Shown piece by piece: positions 55,118 through 61,404 of a stretch of 61,404 nucleotides of DNA; position 1 is the first letter of the stretch; each line of letters starts with the position of its first letter. The stretch covers positions 1-61,404 of the forward strand of contig NZ_ANOH01000319.1 in the NCBI RefSeq assembly GCF_000346505.1, read 5' to 3'. The notes beneath the pieces are model-generated. The model had not been told where the DNA came from and did no database searches. It saw only the letters and a list, made by a program, of their open reading frames with translations. The DNA is from Aporhodopirellula sallentina SM41 (lineage in GTDB: Bacteria; Planctomycetota; Planctomycetia; Pirellulales; Pirellulaceae). Position numbers and translations under genes: made by a program.

Positions 55118-55546
55118 ATGGCTGTCACGACCGCAACACGCCGTCAGTCCGAAGCAATTCGCGCCTCGATGCGCGAGATTCGCAGCGAACTGCCCTATGA
55201 CGTCGACGACGCTCGCGAGCGCGTGAAGCAACTGTCGGATTGGAAGTACCACGTGTCGCGTCGGCCGCTCGCGGTCATGGCGGCAACCGCCGTGCTCGGC
55301 TACCTGGTCGTGCCCGCCAAGCGATCGGCCCCGGTGGTCGTCCGTCACGAGACATCAGCACCGCCGGCAGAGCCAACCAAGCGAGGTCTGCTCGGCGGGG
55401 TTGCTGGCGCCTTCGCGACACTGTTGATGCGTCAAGCCGCAACGGTGGCTGCGAACCAAATCGCCACCAAGTTCTCAGCGGGCGGTGCGATGCCTTCCAG
55501 CGCACCCGTCGACTCGATGAGCCCACACCCGGAGATCCGTCAATGA
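55118..55546 (+). CDS. Small membrane-associated protein of the CsbD/DUF883 cluster
   Basis: The ATG lies two bases after the preceding stop. The 142-residue product has a basic, helical N terminus (TRRQSEAIRASMREIRSELP, DDARERVKQLSDWKYHVSR), a short hydrophobic stretch RPLAVMAATAVLGYLVVPAKR and a second GLLGGVAGAFATLLMRQAA. The arrangement resembles membrane-tethered proteins of the YqjK/DUF3618 kind, though no firm family match is claimed. The stop overlaps the next start (ATGA). Confidence 0.65.
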   Translation: MAVTTATRRQSEAIRASMREIRSELPYDVDDARERVKQLSDWKYHVSRRPLAVMAATAVLGYLVVPAKRSAPVVVRHETSAPPAEPTKRGLLGGVAGAFATLLMRQAATVAANQIATKFSAGGAMPSSAPVDSMSPHPEIRQ

Positions 55547-55728
55547 TTGCTCCCATCCAGAACCGTCCCGATGTCGCCCGCCACCACGCCGTCGCAGTCG
55601 AAGAAGACGAACAGCGGCCCGTGCGTGTGCTCGAGCGGTTCGTTGAGAAACAGCCAGTCGCGGCGCTGTCCGCCGCACTCGTATTTGGGCTGACCGTTGG
55701 TTGGCTCGTGAAAAGAAAGAATTGGTGA
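55543..55728 (+). CDS. 61-residue tail-anchored protein, DUF883-tail-like
   Basis: The ATG overlaps the preceding stop by four bases (ATGA). The protein has a hydrophilic N-terminal half and a C-terminal membrane segment: FVEKQPVAALSAALVFGLTV followed by GWLVKRKNW. The P-x-A-A-L-x-x-A-x-x-F-G-x-x-x-G-W pattern is that of DUF883/YqjD-type C termini, without the helical coil domain. Overlap on both sides supports translational coupling in the cluster. Confidence 0.68.
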   Translation: MIAPIQNRPDVARHHAVAVEEDEQRPVRVLERFVEKQPVAALSAALVFGLTVGWLVKRKNW

Positions 55729-55733
55729 CCCCA

Positions 55734-56273
55734 ATGCAAGATAACCCTTCATCCAGACCATCGAGTTTCCGACGCGTCGCGCAAGACGTGTGTGAGTTAT
55801 TCGAGTTGCAGATGCAGTTGATTTCGGTCGATTCGCAAGAAGCAAAACGAAAGCTCACCCGGTCGATTGTTTTTGCGGTTACTGCCGCCGTCCTGGCGGG
55901 ATCCGCGTTGACGGTGTTGATGATCGCGTTCGGCTTGCTGCTCGGTGAGTTCACGGAACTGTCTGACGGTGGGGCGATGTTGGTGGTTTGCCTGCTGGTC
56001 TTCGTAGTGGTCGCGGTGCTCGGGTGGCTCGCCCTGCGAGCGGTTCAAGCGGCGAGCGATGCGATGGCGGAAACCAAGTCCGAGTTCGCAGAAAACCTGC
56101 GATGGCTCAAGGCGACGTTGATCGCACCCGAGAGCTCACCGCGGAACCAATTCCGCCGCGAGTCATTCGACGACCCGCACGCCGCTTCCCGCCGCCCATC
56201 AAACGAGGGCGGGTACGACGAATCCCATTACTCCGATCGTTTCCTCGAACGTAACCCCCTTTCCCATAGGTAA
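55734..56273 (+). CDS. YqjE/DUF1469-like putative holin-fold membrane protein
   Basis: The ATG at 55734 (MQDNPSSRPSSFRRVAQDVC) lies five bases after the previous stop and gives 179 residues. After a helical N-terminal stretch containing VCELFELQMQLISVDSQEAK come two membrane helices (IVFAVTAAVLAGSALTVLMIAFGLL-type and AMLVVCLLVFVVVAVLGWLA). A helical segment (MAETKSEFAENLRWLKATLI) and a polar tail follow. This is the organisation of YqjE (phage-holin superfamily III/DUF1469), which is encoded next to DUF883 protein YqjD in enterobacteria, so synteny supports the call. Confidence 0.75.
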   Translation: MQDNPSSRPSSFRRVAQDVCELFELQMQLISVDSQEAKRKLTRSIVFAVTAAVLAGSALTVLMIAFGLLLGEFTELSDGGAMLVVCLLVFVVVAVLGWLALRAVQAASDAMAETKSEFAENLRWLKATLIAPESSPRNQFRRESFDDPHAASRRPSNEGGYDESHYSDRFLERNPLSHR

Positions 56274-56278
56274 ATCTC

Positions 56279-56542
56279 ATGTCGCAGTCCGTTAATCCCA
56301 CCGCAACTCATCATCCCACCGCAACCCACACGGAACAGGTCTCCGATCAGGCACGTCAGGCCGCTTCCCGAGCAGCCAGCCAGGCCGGTGAAGTGGCCCA
56401 GGACGCCGCCCGTCACTTCGTCCGTGAGCCGGCTCAGGATCTGTTCAGTATCGCGAAGCAGTACGCACGCGAAAATCCCGACGTTGCCGCTTGCTGGGCG
56501 TTCGGCCTCGGCGTCATTGTCGGATGGAAACTGAAACCGTAG
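56279..56542 (+). CDS. DUF883-like tail-anchored protein
   Basis: The ATG lies six bases after the previous stop. The 87-residue product has an amphipathic Ala-rich helix (QARQAASRAASQAGEVAQDA) then REPAQDLFSIAKQYARENPD and a C-terminal membrane anchor AACWAFGLGVIVGWKLKP. This is the YqjD/ElaB (DUF883) layout, shorter than the E. coli proteins (~100 residues). Last gene of the cluster that begins at 54687. Confidence 0.72.
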   Translation: MSQSVNPTATHHPTATHTEQVSDQARQAASRAASQAGEVAQDAARHFVREPAQDLFSIAKQYARENPDVAACWAFGLGVIVGWKLKP

Positions 56543-57021
56543 GCCGCAACCACCGCGGCATCGCCAGCCCACCGTTCGCCGCGGTGGGCTCGTCGCGTTC
56601 CACGGCCAAGAGTCAGGGCAAATGCCGTAGCGAAAGTCGCCAAGACTTTCGGTGATTCCCAGGACCTGCCGAAACTCTCCGCGAGTTTCGCTACGAGTCG
56701 TCTGTGGTGGGCGAGTTGTTGTTGAAATCCATCGTGCTGCCCCTAATCGCCGCCTCTCGCTTTGTCCGGCCGGTGGCGTTTGTTCGAGCCATTTCTGACC
56801 GTGGTTCGCTGTTTTATCAAAGAAGTTCCCGGTTCTCCTTTTAGGGCCGAGTCCATGAATTCTTCTCCTAATGGGGTGTCCTCATTTTGAACCGATCGAC
56901 ACCCGATTCACTCATCGCGTAAACTCGCAGGTGCAAATCTATGTCCGCTGGAATTGCTGTTCCAAAGAATTCGCCATCGAAGGTGGATCAAACGCAGCCC
57001 AAATCCTCTTGGTGCAAAACC
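56543..57021. other. 479-bp intergenic region
   Basis: Contains palindromic repeat family 1 copy D (56625-56696). No gene is seen. An in-frame ATG at 56941 would extend the downstream response regulator by 27 residues that lack receiver-domain homology. Confidence 0.5.
56625..56696 (-). repeat. Dispersed palindromic repeat family 1, copy D (inverted)
   Basis: On the minus strand: GTAGCGAAACTCGCGGAGAG, TTTCGGCAGGTCCTGGGAAT, CACCGAAAGTCTTGGCGACT, TTCGCTAC. It is in reverse orientation to copies A to C and has well-preserved arms. Confidence 0.8.
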
Positions 57022-58479
57022 ATGCCGAGTTTATTAGTTATCGACGATGATCGTCTCATTCTGACGCTTGCGCAGAAATCCCTCGCGTCGATAGCCGATG
57101 TCGAAACCGCGTCATCTGCGGCCGAGGGGATGGAAAAGCTGAAAGCGGGTGATTTCGACGCCGTCCTGTTGGATATCCAGCTGCCCGATCAGAACGGGTT
57201 GGCGGTGTTCTGCGAAATCCGCGAATACGACCGCCGCATCCCGGTGATCTTCATGACGATTGAGGCGGCCAGTAACACCGCGATCGAAGCGATGCAGTTG
57301 GGCGCGTTCGACTACATCGCCAAACCTCTCGCGGTCGACCCGTTGCGAGACCTGGTCGAGAAGGCGATCGAGCAGCGACAGATCAGCAGCGTTCCCGTCG
57401 CGATTTCGGCGGACGACGAATCGGCTGATGCCAGCGGCGAGTTGTTCATCGGTCGCTCGCCCGCGATGCTCGATGTGTTCAAAGCGATCGGGAAGGTCGC
57501 CAAGCAGGACGTTCCGATTCTTGTCCGCGGCGAGAGCGGGACAGGGAAAGAACTGGTTGCCCGCGCGTTGTACCAATACAGCCGGCGTAGCGAAGAGACG
57601 TTCCTCGCGGTGAACTGTGCCGCGTTGCCGGACAACCTTCTCGAAAGTGAACTTTTCGGTCACGAGAAAGGGGCGTTCACCGGAGCCGAGTCCCGGCGGA
57701 TCGGTAAGTTCGAACAGTGTAACGGCGGCACGCTCTTCCTTGATGAAATCGGCGACATGGCGTCTCCGGTGCAGGCAAAGGTACTCCGTGTTTTGCAGGA
57801 CCAACGTTTTGAACGCGTGGGTGGCAACAAAGAATTGAAAACGGACGTTCGCATCATCGCCGCGACCAACCGACCGCTCGAACAGATGGTCGACGATGGC
57901 GAGTATCGCGAAGATTTGCTGTATCGACTCAACGGCGTGACGATTGAGCTGCCGCCTTTGCGTGATCGACTCAGCGACGTGCCGGCGTTGATTCGTTTCT
58001 TTCTGAGTGGTGCGAAGCGAGAGTTTAACAAACCCGATTTGGAGGGGCTGTCGCCGGAGGCGGTGGAACTTCTGTCGGCCTACGATTGGCCGGGCAACGT
58101 TCGCCAATTGCGGGCGGTGATTCGTCGCTGCGTGCTCGACACGGTGATGCCGGTGATCACGCCCGACGGTTTGCCGCGGGAAGTGACCGGGTACAAAGGA
58201 ACGACCGCGGCGAGCGGTGCGAGTACAGACAAAGCCGCCGCGGGTGCTGGGTTGCCGAAGTTGGTGCGTGACTTGCTCAACAATGGTTCGACCAACGTCT
58301 ATGCGGAGGCGACTGAGTATATGGAACGTTATGTGATCACCGAGGTATTGCGAGAGACCAACGGGAACCAAAGTCAAGCGGCCGAGATCCTGGGGATTAC
58401 TCGTGGAAAACTTCGCGATCGTATCAATTCATTCAACATTGTTCTGAAGAGTGACGTCGAAGTGGGGGCTGCAGGATGA
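57022..58479 (+). CDS. Sigma-54-dependent response regulator (NtrC family)
   Basis: The ATG at 57022 (MPSLLVIDDDRLIL) is the usual start of a receiver domain; an ATG at 56941 would add 27 residues. Residues 1-120 form the receiver: acidic pocket Asp8-10, phospho-acceptor Asp51 (LLDIQLPD), a conserved Thr/Lys pattern (MTIE; IAKPL). Residues ~145-385 are the AAA+ domain with Walker A GESGTGKE (~170), the sigma-54 contact loop GAFTGA (~217), Walker B LFLDEIGDM and the arginine-finger region (EDLLYRLNGV). A Gly/Ala/Thr linker and a Fis-type helix-turn-helix (NGNQSQAAEILGITRGKLRD) close the protein. It activates RpoN promoters when phosphorylated. Its stop overlaps the Hpt gene (ATGA). Confidence 0.94.
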   Translation: MPSLLVIDDDRLILTLAQKSLASIADVETASSAAEGMEKLKAGDFDAVLLDIQLPDQNGLAVFCEIREYDRRIPVIFMTIEAASNTAIEAMQLGAFDYIAKPLAVDPLRDLVEKAIEQRQISSVPVAISADDESADASGELFIGRSPAMLDVFKAIGKVAKQDVPILVRGESGTGKELVARALYQYSRRSEETFLAVNCAALPDNLLESELFGHEKGAFTGAESRRIGKFEQCNGGTLFLDEIGDMASPVQAKVLRVLQDQRFERVGGNKELKTDVRIIAATNRPLEQMVDDGEYREDLLYRLNGVTIELPPLRDRLSDVPALIRFFLSGAKREFNKPDLEGLSPEAVELLSAYDWPGNVRQLRAVIRRCVLDTVMPVITPDGLPREVTGYKGTTAASGASTDKAAAGAGLPKLVRDLLNNGSTNVYAEATEYMERYVITEVLRETNGNQSQAAEILGITRGKLRDRINSFNIVLKSDVEVGAAG

Positions 58480-58844
58480 ATGCCAAGTCAGACATGTCGA
58501 AATTGTCGAGCCAGCAGCGAGAGCGTTTTGCCAACGCGCTGGAGCGGGTAGGTGACGATGAGGACATCCTCATCGTGCTCGCCGAGATGGCGACCGAGGA
58601 TGCCCCGGAGCTTATGAAGAAGCTCGAAGGCGAGATCGCGAACGGCTTCCTCGAAGCCGCTGCGAAAACCGGTCACGCACTGAAAGGGCTGCTCAGCACG
58701 TTCGAAACCGGTGAACCCGTTGAAGGGTTGCAGTCGCTGATTGACTCGGCACGCCAAGACGACGAGAAAGAAGTCGTCCACCAGTTCGCAACGCTCAAAC
58801 CACAGTTGCATCAACTCGTCGAGTCGGTCAGCGAACTCACGTAG
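58476..58844 (+). CDS. Hpt-domain phosphotransfer protein
   Basis: The start overlaps the response regulator stop by four bases. The 122-residue, all-helical protein contains AAAKTGHALKGLLSTFETGE, the Hpt signature around the phosphorylatable His67 (H-x-L-K-G). Preceding (DILIVLAEMATEDAPELMKK) and following helices match the four-helix Hpt bundle. It probably passes phosphate between a hybrid sensor kinase encoded elsewhere and a receiver, plausibly Asp51 of the adjacent regulator, or drains it. No sensor kinase is encoded nearby. Confidence 0.85.
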   Translation: MNAKSDMSKLSSQQRERFANALERVGDDEDILIVLAEMATEDAPELMKKLEGEIANGFLEAAAKTGHALKGLLSTFETGEPVEGLQSLIDSARQDDEKEVVHQFATLKPQLHQLVESVSELT

Positions 58845-58970
58845 ACGATCGGCGTTAGGGCATTTTTGCAAATCATGTACGTCCGGTTCCCACCGGACGA
58901 ATGCGAATCACGAATGCGAATCGGCCGGTAGAAACCGGTCTACGCTGTAGTTGAACTCGGGCGATTTCGG

Positions 58971-59339
58971 CTACATCGTGCGTGGAGACATGGCTTGTTC
59001 GGATTGGGCTTGTTCGGATTGGGCTTGTTCCGTTTCGCCAGGAGCTTTGCCGCTGTACCGTGATGCTCGTTCGTAGAGAGACTGTACTTCGCCGACGACG
59101 CCATCAATCGCGGCGCCACGATGGATCGCCGGTTCGCGGCAGCTTTCGCGGATACGGTCTTTGAGAACGTTCGACAACGGTGGTCTGCCTTCGGAGTGAC
59201 GTTCCCATCCGTTGGTGGACAAGTTCGACGTGAGCTGCTCGGCTCGTTCGTGGTTGAACTCACCGCCCTCTTGGAGTGCGTCGCAGCAGAGTTCAGTGAG
59301 GTGTTCGAGCGTGGTTTCGATTTCAGCGTTGGGTGACAT
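58971..59339 (-). CDS. Small hypothetical protein with C-terminal QSEQA repeat
   Basis: The ATG at 59339 (MSPNAEIETTLEHLTEL) gives 122 residues; upstream in-frame sequence to 59447 is unlikely to be coding. Helical segments LTELCCDALQEGGEFNHERA and LKDRIRESCREPAIHRG are seen; there is no signal peptide or membrane helix. The C terminus consists of Glu-Gln-Ala-Gln-Ser units encoded by a 15-bp tandem repeat. No family is recognised. The frame diverges neither in codon bias nor in composition from neighbours. It lies downstream of ftsK on the same strand. Confidence 0.6.
   Translation of the reverse strand: MSPNAEIETTLEHLTELCCDALQEGGEFNHERAEQLTSNLSTNGWERHSEGRPPLSNVLKDRIRESCREPAIHRGAAIDGVVGEVQSLYERASRYSGKAPGETEQAQSEQAQSEQAMSPRTM
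58992..59036 (-). repeat. 15-bp tandem repeat, about three units, coding
   Basis: Two exact copies of GGCTTGTTCGGATTG followed by a third diverging after nine bases. In frame they encode the Gln-Ser-Glu-Gln-Ala repeats at the C terminus of the small hypothetical protein. Confidence 0.85.
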
Positions 59340-59472
59340 CGCGAGTTTCCTGGGAGGACGTGGGTGAACAGGCAGGATTCGCTGCCTACTGCCAACCAAC
59401 GTCGCAAACATCACGCCAAAGCCGGCCGCGTTATTTGCCGCAATCAATTCAGGTGACCGCAGACGGGCGGCA

Positions 59473-61404
59473 TCAATCGTCGACGTCTTCGTATTCGCCG
59501 TCGTCCTCGTATTCTTCTTCGTACTCCTCGTACTGTTCTGCGGTTTCCGCCGAAGCGGTTGCGACGGAATCTTCTTCCGCCTCTTCGCCGTCGACCGGCA
59601 ACCCTTGCATCTGTTGCCACTGGGCCATGGTCAACAGCACCTCGCGCGATTTCGAACCGTTGTACTGGCCGACGATGCCGTCTTCGGCCATGTAGTCGAC
59701 CAATCGAGCCGCACGTCCATAGCCGATTCCGAGGCACCGTTGGATCAGCGACAGCGAACCGCGGCCTTCTCGCACGACGACTTCGATCGCGCTTTCGTAC
59801 AGTTCGTCCTTCTTGCGAAGGTTCTCGACGTTGAGTTCGCCACCGGACGATTCCCCATCGGCGTCGACCTTGAGGTTCATCAATTCGCCGATAAAGCGTT
59901 GTTCTCCACCGCTGCTGCAGTGATCGCAGACTCGGTCGATTTCCGCGTCGGAGAGATACGTGCCCTGTCCACGAATCAGCGTGCTCGTTCCCGGCCATAG
60001 GAACAACATGTCCCCGTTACCGAGCAATTTGTCGGCCCCGTTTTCATCGAGCACCACGCGGCTGTCCGTCTTACTGGCCACCTGGAAACTCAAGCGTGCC
60101 GGAAGGTTACTCTTGATCAAACCCGTGATGACGTCGACGGTCGGTTTCTGCGTCGCGAGGATCAGGTGGATTCCGACCGCACGACTCTTTTGCGCCAGAC
60201 GAATGATGTGTTGCTCGACATCTTTGCCGGCCGTCATCATCAGGTCCGCCATCTCGTCGGCGATGATCACGATGAACGGGAGTTTGTCGGGCACGTCGCT
60301 GCCGCCGTCCTCTTCGTCCACTTCGAGACGACGCAGGACTTCTTCACGGCCGAGATCGTTGTAGCTGTTGATGTGTCGCACGCCTGCTTTGGCGAGCAGC
60401 GAGTAACGCTCTTCCATCTTGTCGACGGCCCAGCCGAGAATCGCTTCGGCCTTCTTCATGTCCGTGATCACCGGGTGCATCAGGTGCGGCAGGCGACCGT
60501 ACCCGCTGAGTTCCACCATCTTCGGGTCGATCATCAACATCCGCACTTCGTCGGGTTTGCAGCACATCAGGATGCTGACGATGATTGCGTTGAGACAGAC
60601 CGACTTACCCGTACCCGTTCGACCGGCGATCAAAAGGTGGGGCATCTTGGCGAGGTCGACCGGCATCGGTGCACCGGAAACGTCTTGGCCGAGGAAGACG
60701 GGGATGTTCATCTTGTGAACGCGCGAGTCGGACTGTTCGATCACGTCACGCAGACGCACGACTTGGCGGATCTCATTGGGGACTTCGATGCCGACGGTGT
60801 TCTTGCCGGGAATCGGCGCGACGACACGAACGCTGGGGACTCGCAACGCGATCGCGAGGTCATCGGCGAGGGCGCTGATCTTGTTCAGTCGCAGGCCGGC
60901 TTCGAGTTCGATTTCGTACTGCGCGATCACCGGTCCGAGTTGAATATCGGTGACGCGGACGTTGCACCCGAAGTTGCAGATCGTGTCTTGCAGCAGAATC
61001 GCTTTGCGGCGGGCTTCGGCTTCCTGCTCGTCGTAGTCGAACCCGTCGCTGCTCTCGAGTAGTTCGAGGCTAGGCAGGTGGTAGTCGGAGAGATCGTCAC
61101 TGGTGTCTTGAACGGCGTCATCGAGTTGGGCACGCATGTCTTTCTTGCGCGGGATTTGCACGTTCGGTTCGGGCGTTTCCTCGTGAGCCTCATCATTGCG
61201 AAGCGAATGCACCTCTTCCTCGATTTCGAGTTCGCGGGTGACCGGTTCGGCTTCTTCCTCGTATTCCTCTTCCTCGACGTACTCCTCTTCTTCGGCCGCA
61301 TTTTCTTTCGCCGAGCCCAATCCGGTGACGGCTTTTAATCCGGCGGTCAGTGCAGCGGCTTTGCTCAGGCCTTTCTTCGACGTGGTCGCGGTTTCTTCGG
61401 CGGT
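59473..61404 (-). CDS. ftsK: FtsK/SpoIIIE DNA translocase (5' end beyond window)
   Basis: The frame is open to the window edge, so the N-terminal membrane part is missing; a TTG at 61318-61320 is not the real start. The visible ~643 residues begin with an acidic, low-complexity linker. Then come the FtsK motor alpha/beta domains: ISALADDLAIALRVPSVRVV, PIPGKNTVGIEVPN, Walker A LIAGRTGTGKSVCLNAIIV, ILGWAVDKMEERY, Walker B PFIVIIADEMADLMM and GIHLILATQKPTVDVITG. The C-terminal gamma (KOPS-reading) winged helix is present (YGRAARLVDYMAEDGIVGQY), followed by an acidic tail. It pumps DNA and resolves chromosome dimers at the septum. Planctomycetes lacking FtsZ still carry FtsK. Confidence 0.95.
   Translation of the reverse strand, partial: TAEETATTSKKGLSKAAALTAGLKAVTGLGSAKENAAEEEEYVEEEEYEEEAEPVTRELEIEEEVHSLRNDEAHEETPEPNVQIPRKKDMRAQLDDAVQDTSDDLSDYHLPSLELLESSDGFDYDEQEAEARRKAILLQDTICNFGCNVRVTDIQLGPVIAQYEIELEAGLRLNKISALADDLAIALRVPSVRVVAPIPGKNTVGIEVPNEIRQVVRLRDVIEQSDSRVHKMNIPVFLGQDVSGAPMPVDLAKMPHLLIAGRTGTGKSVCLNAIIVSILMCCKPDEVRMLMIDPKMVELSGYGRLPHLMHPVITDMKKAEAILGWAVDKMEERYSLLAKAGVRHINSYNDLGREEVLRRLEVDEEDGGSDVPDKLPFIVIIADEMADLMMTAGKDVEQHIIRLAQKSRAVGIHLILATQKPTVDVITGLIKSNLPARLSFQVASKTDSRVVLDENGADKLLGNGDMLFLWPGTSTLIRGQGTYLSDAEIDRVCDHCSSGGEQRFIGELMNLKVDADGESSGGELNVENLRKKDELYESAIEVVVREGRGSLSLIQRCLGIGYGRAARLVDYMAEDGIVGQYNGSKSREVLLTMAQWQQMQGLPVDGEEAEEDSVATASAETAEQYEEYEEEYEDDGEYEDVDD

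Noticed and set aside
57112-58377. 421-codon minus-strand open frame within the sigma-54 regulator
   Set aside because: Antisense to an obvious receiver-AAA+ protein; no recognisable protein features.

Overview
The window reads as chromosomal DNA of a planctomycete, most likely a Pirellulaceae member close to Rhodopirellula. This is inferred from three FGly-type sulfatases, a secreted DUF1598-type protein, an Asn-Pro-Tyr-Gln-Ser-Pro tail on a small membrane protein, short operons with many ATGA overlaps, few Shine-Dalgarno sites, frequent GTG/TTG starts and moderately high GC. No phage, plasmid, IS element, CRISPR array, rRNA or tRNA was recognised. The left edge cuts an RlmKL-type rRNA methyltransferase and the right edge cuts ftsK.

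Layout. 1-8.4 kb: rRNA methyltransferase, DUF533/TerB-like protein, secreted metallopeptidase, then a three-gene GspK / GspL(PilM-PilN) / GspM(PilO) set for a type II secretion or type IV pilus-like machine. 8.5-22.6 kb: a photolyase fused to a renalase-like flavoprotein, an atpI-like/atpB pair without the rest of an ATP synthase operon, an amidohydrolase, a CPBP protease, an ABC exporter whose nucleotide-binding motifs are degenerate, an ABC-2 permease, a Mg-chelatase-like AAA+ ATPase and threonine aldolase. 22.9-36.8 kb: hisD, a Ser/Ala/Asp-rich hypothetical, the DUF1598-type protein, small membrane proteins, valS, cimA with a small membrane partner, and nagB. 37-52.6 kb: three sulfatases, a large helical-repeat protein, a membrane-anchored leucine-rich-repeat protein, a Cys/Pro-rich secreted protein, leuS (broken by a one-base frameshift in this sequence) and an NhaC-type antiporter. 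53-61.4 kb: a ketosynthase homologue lacking the catalytic cysteine, a five-gene CsbD/DUF883/YqjE-like envelope-stress cluster, a sigma-54 response regulator overlapping an Hpt protein, a small hypothetical and ftsK.

The intergenic DNA is unusually structured. At least two families of dispersed repeats (four recognisable copies each) lie between genes on both strands, along with further long inverted repeats, and tandem repeats with a 15-bp unit occur at four loci, coding and non-coding. The clearest leads for follow-up are the photolyase-renalase fusion, the pseudo-ATPase ABC exporter, the Cys-to-Glu ketosynthase, the PilO fusion protein, the leuS frameshift and the two dispersed repeat families.
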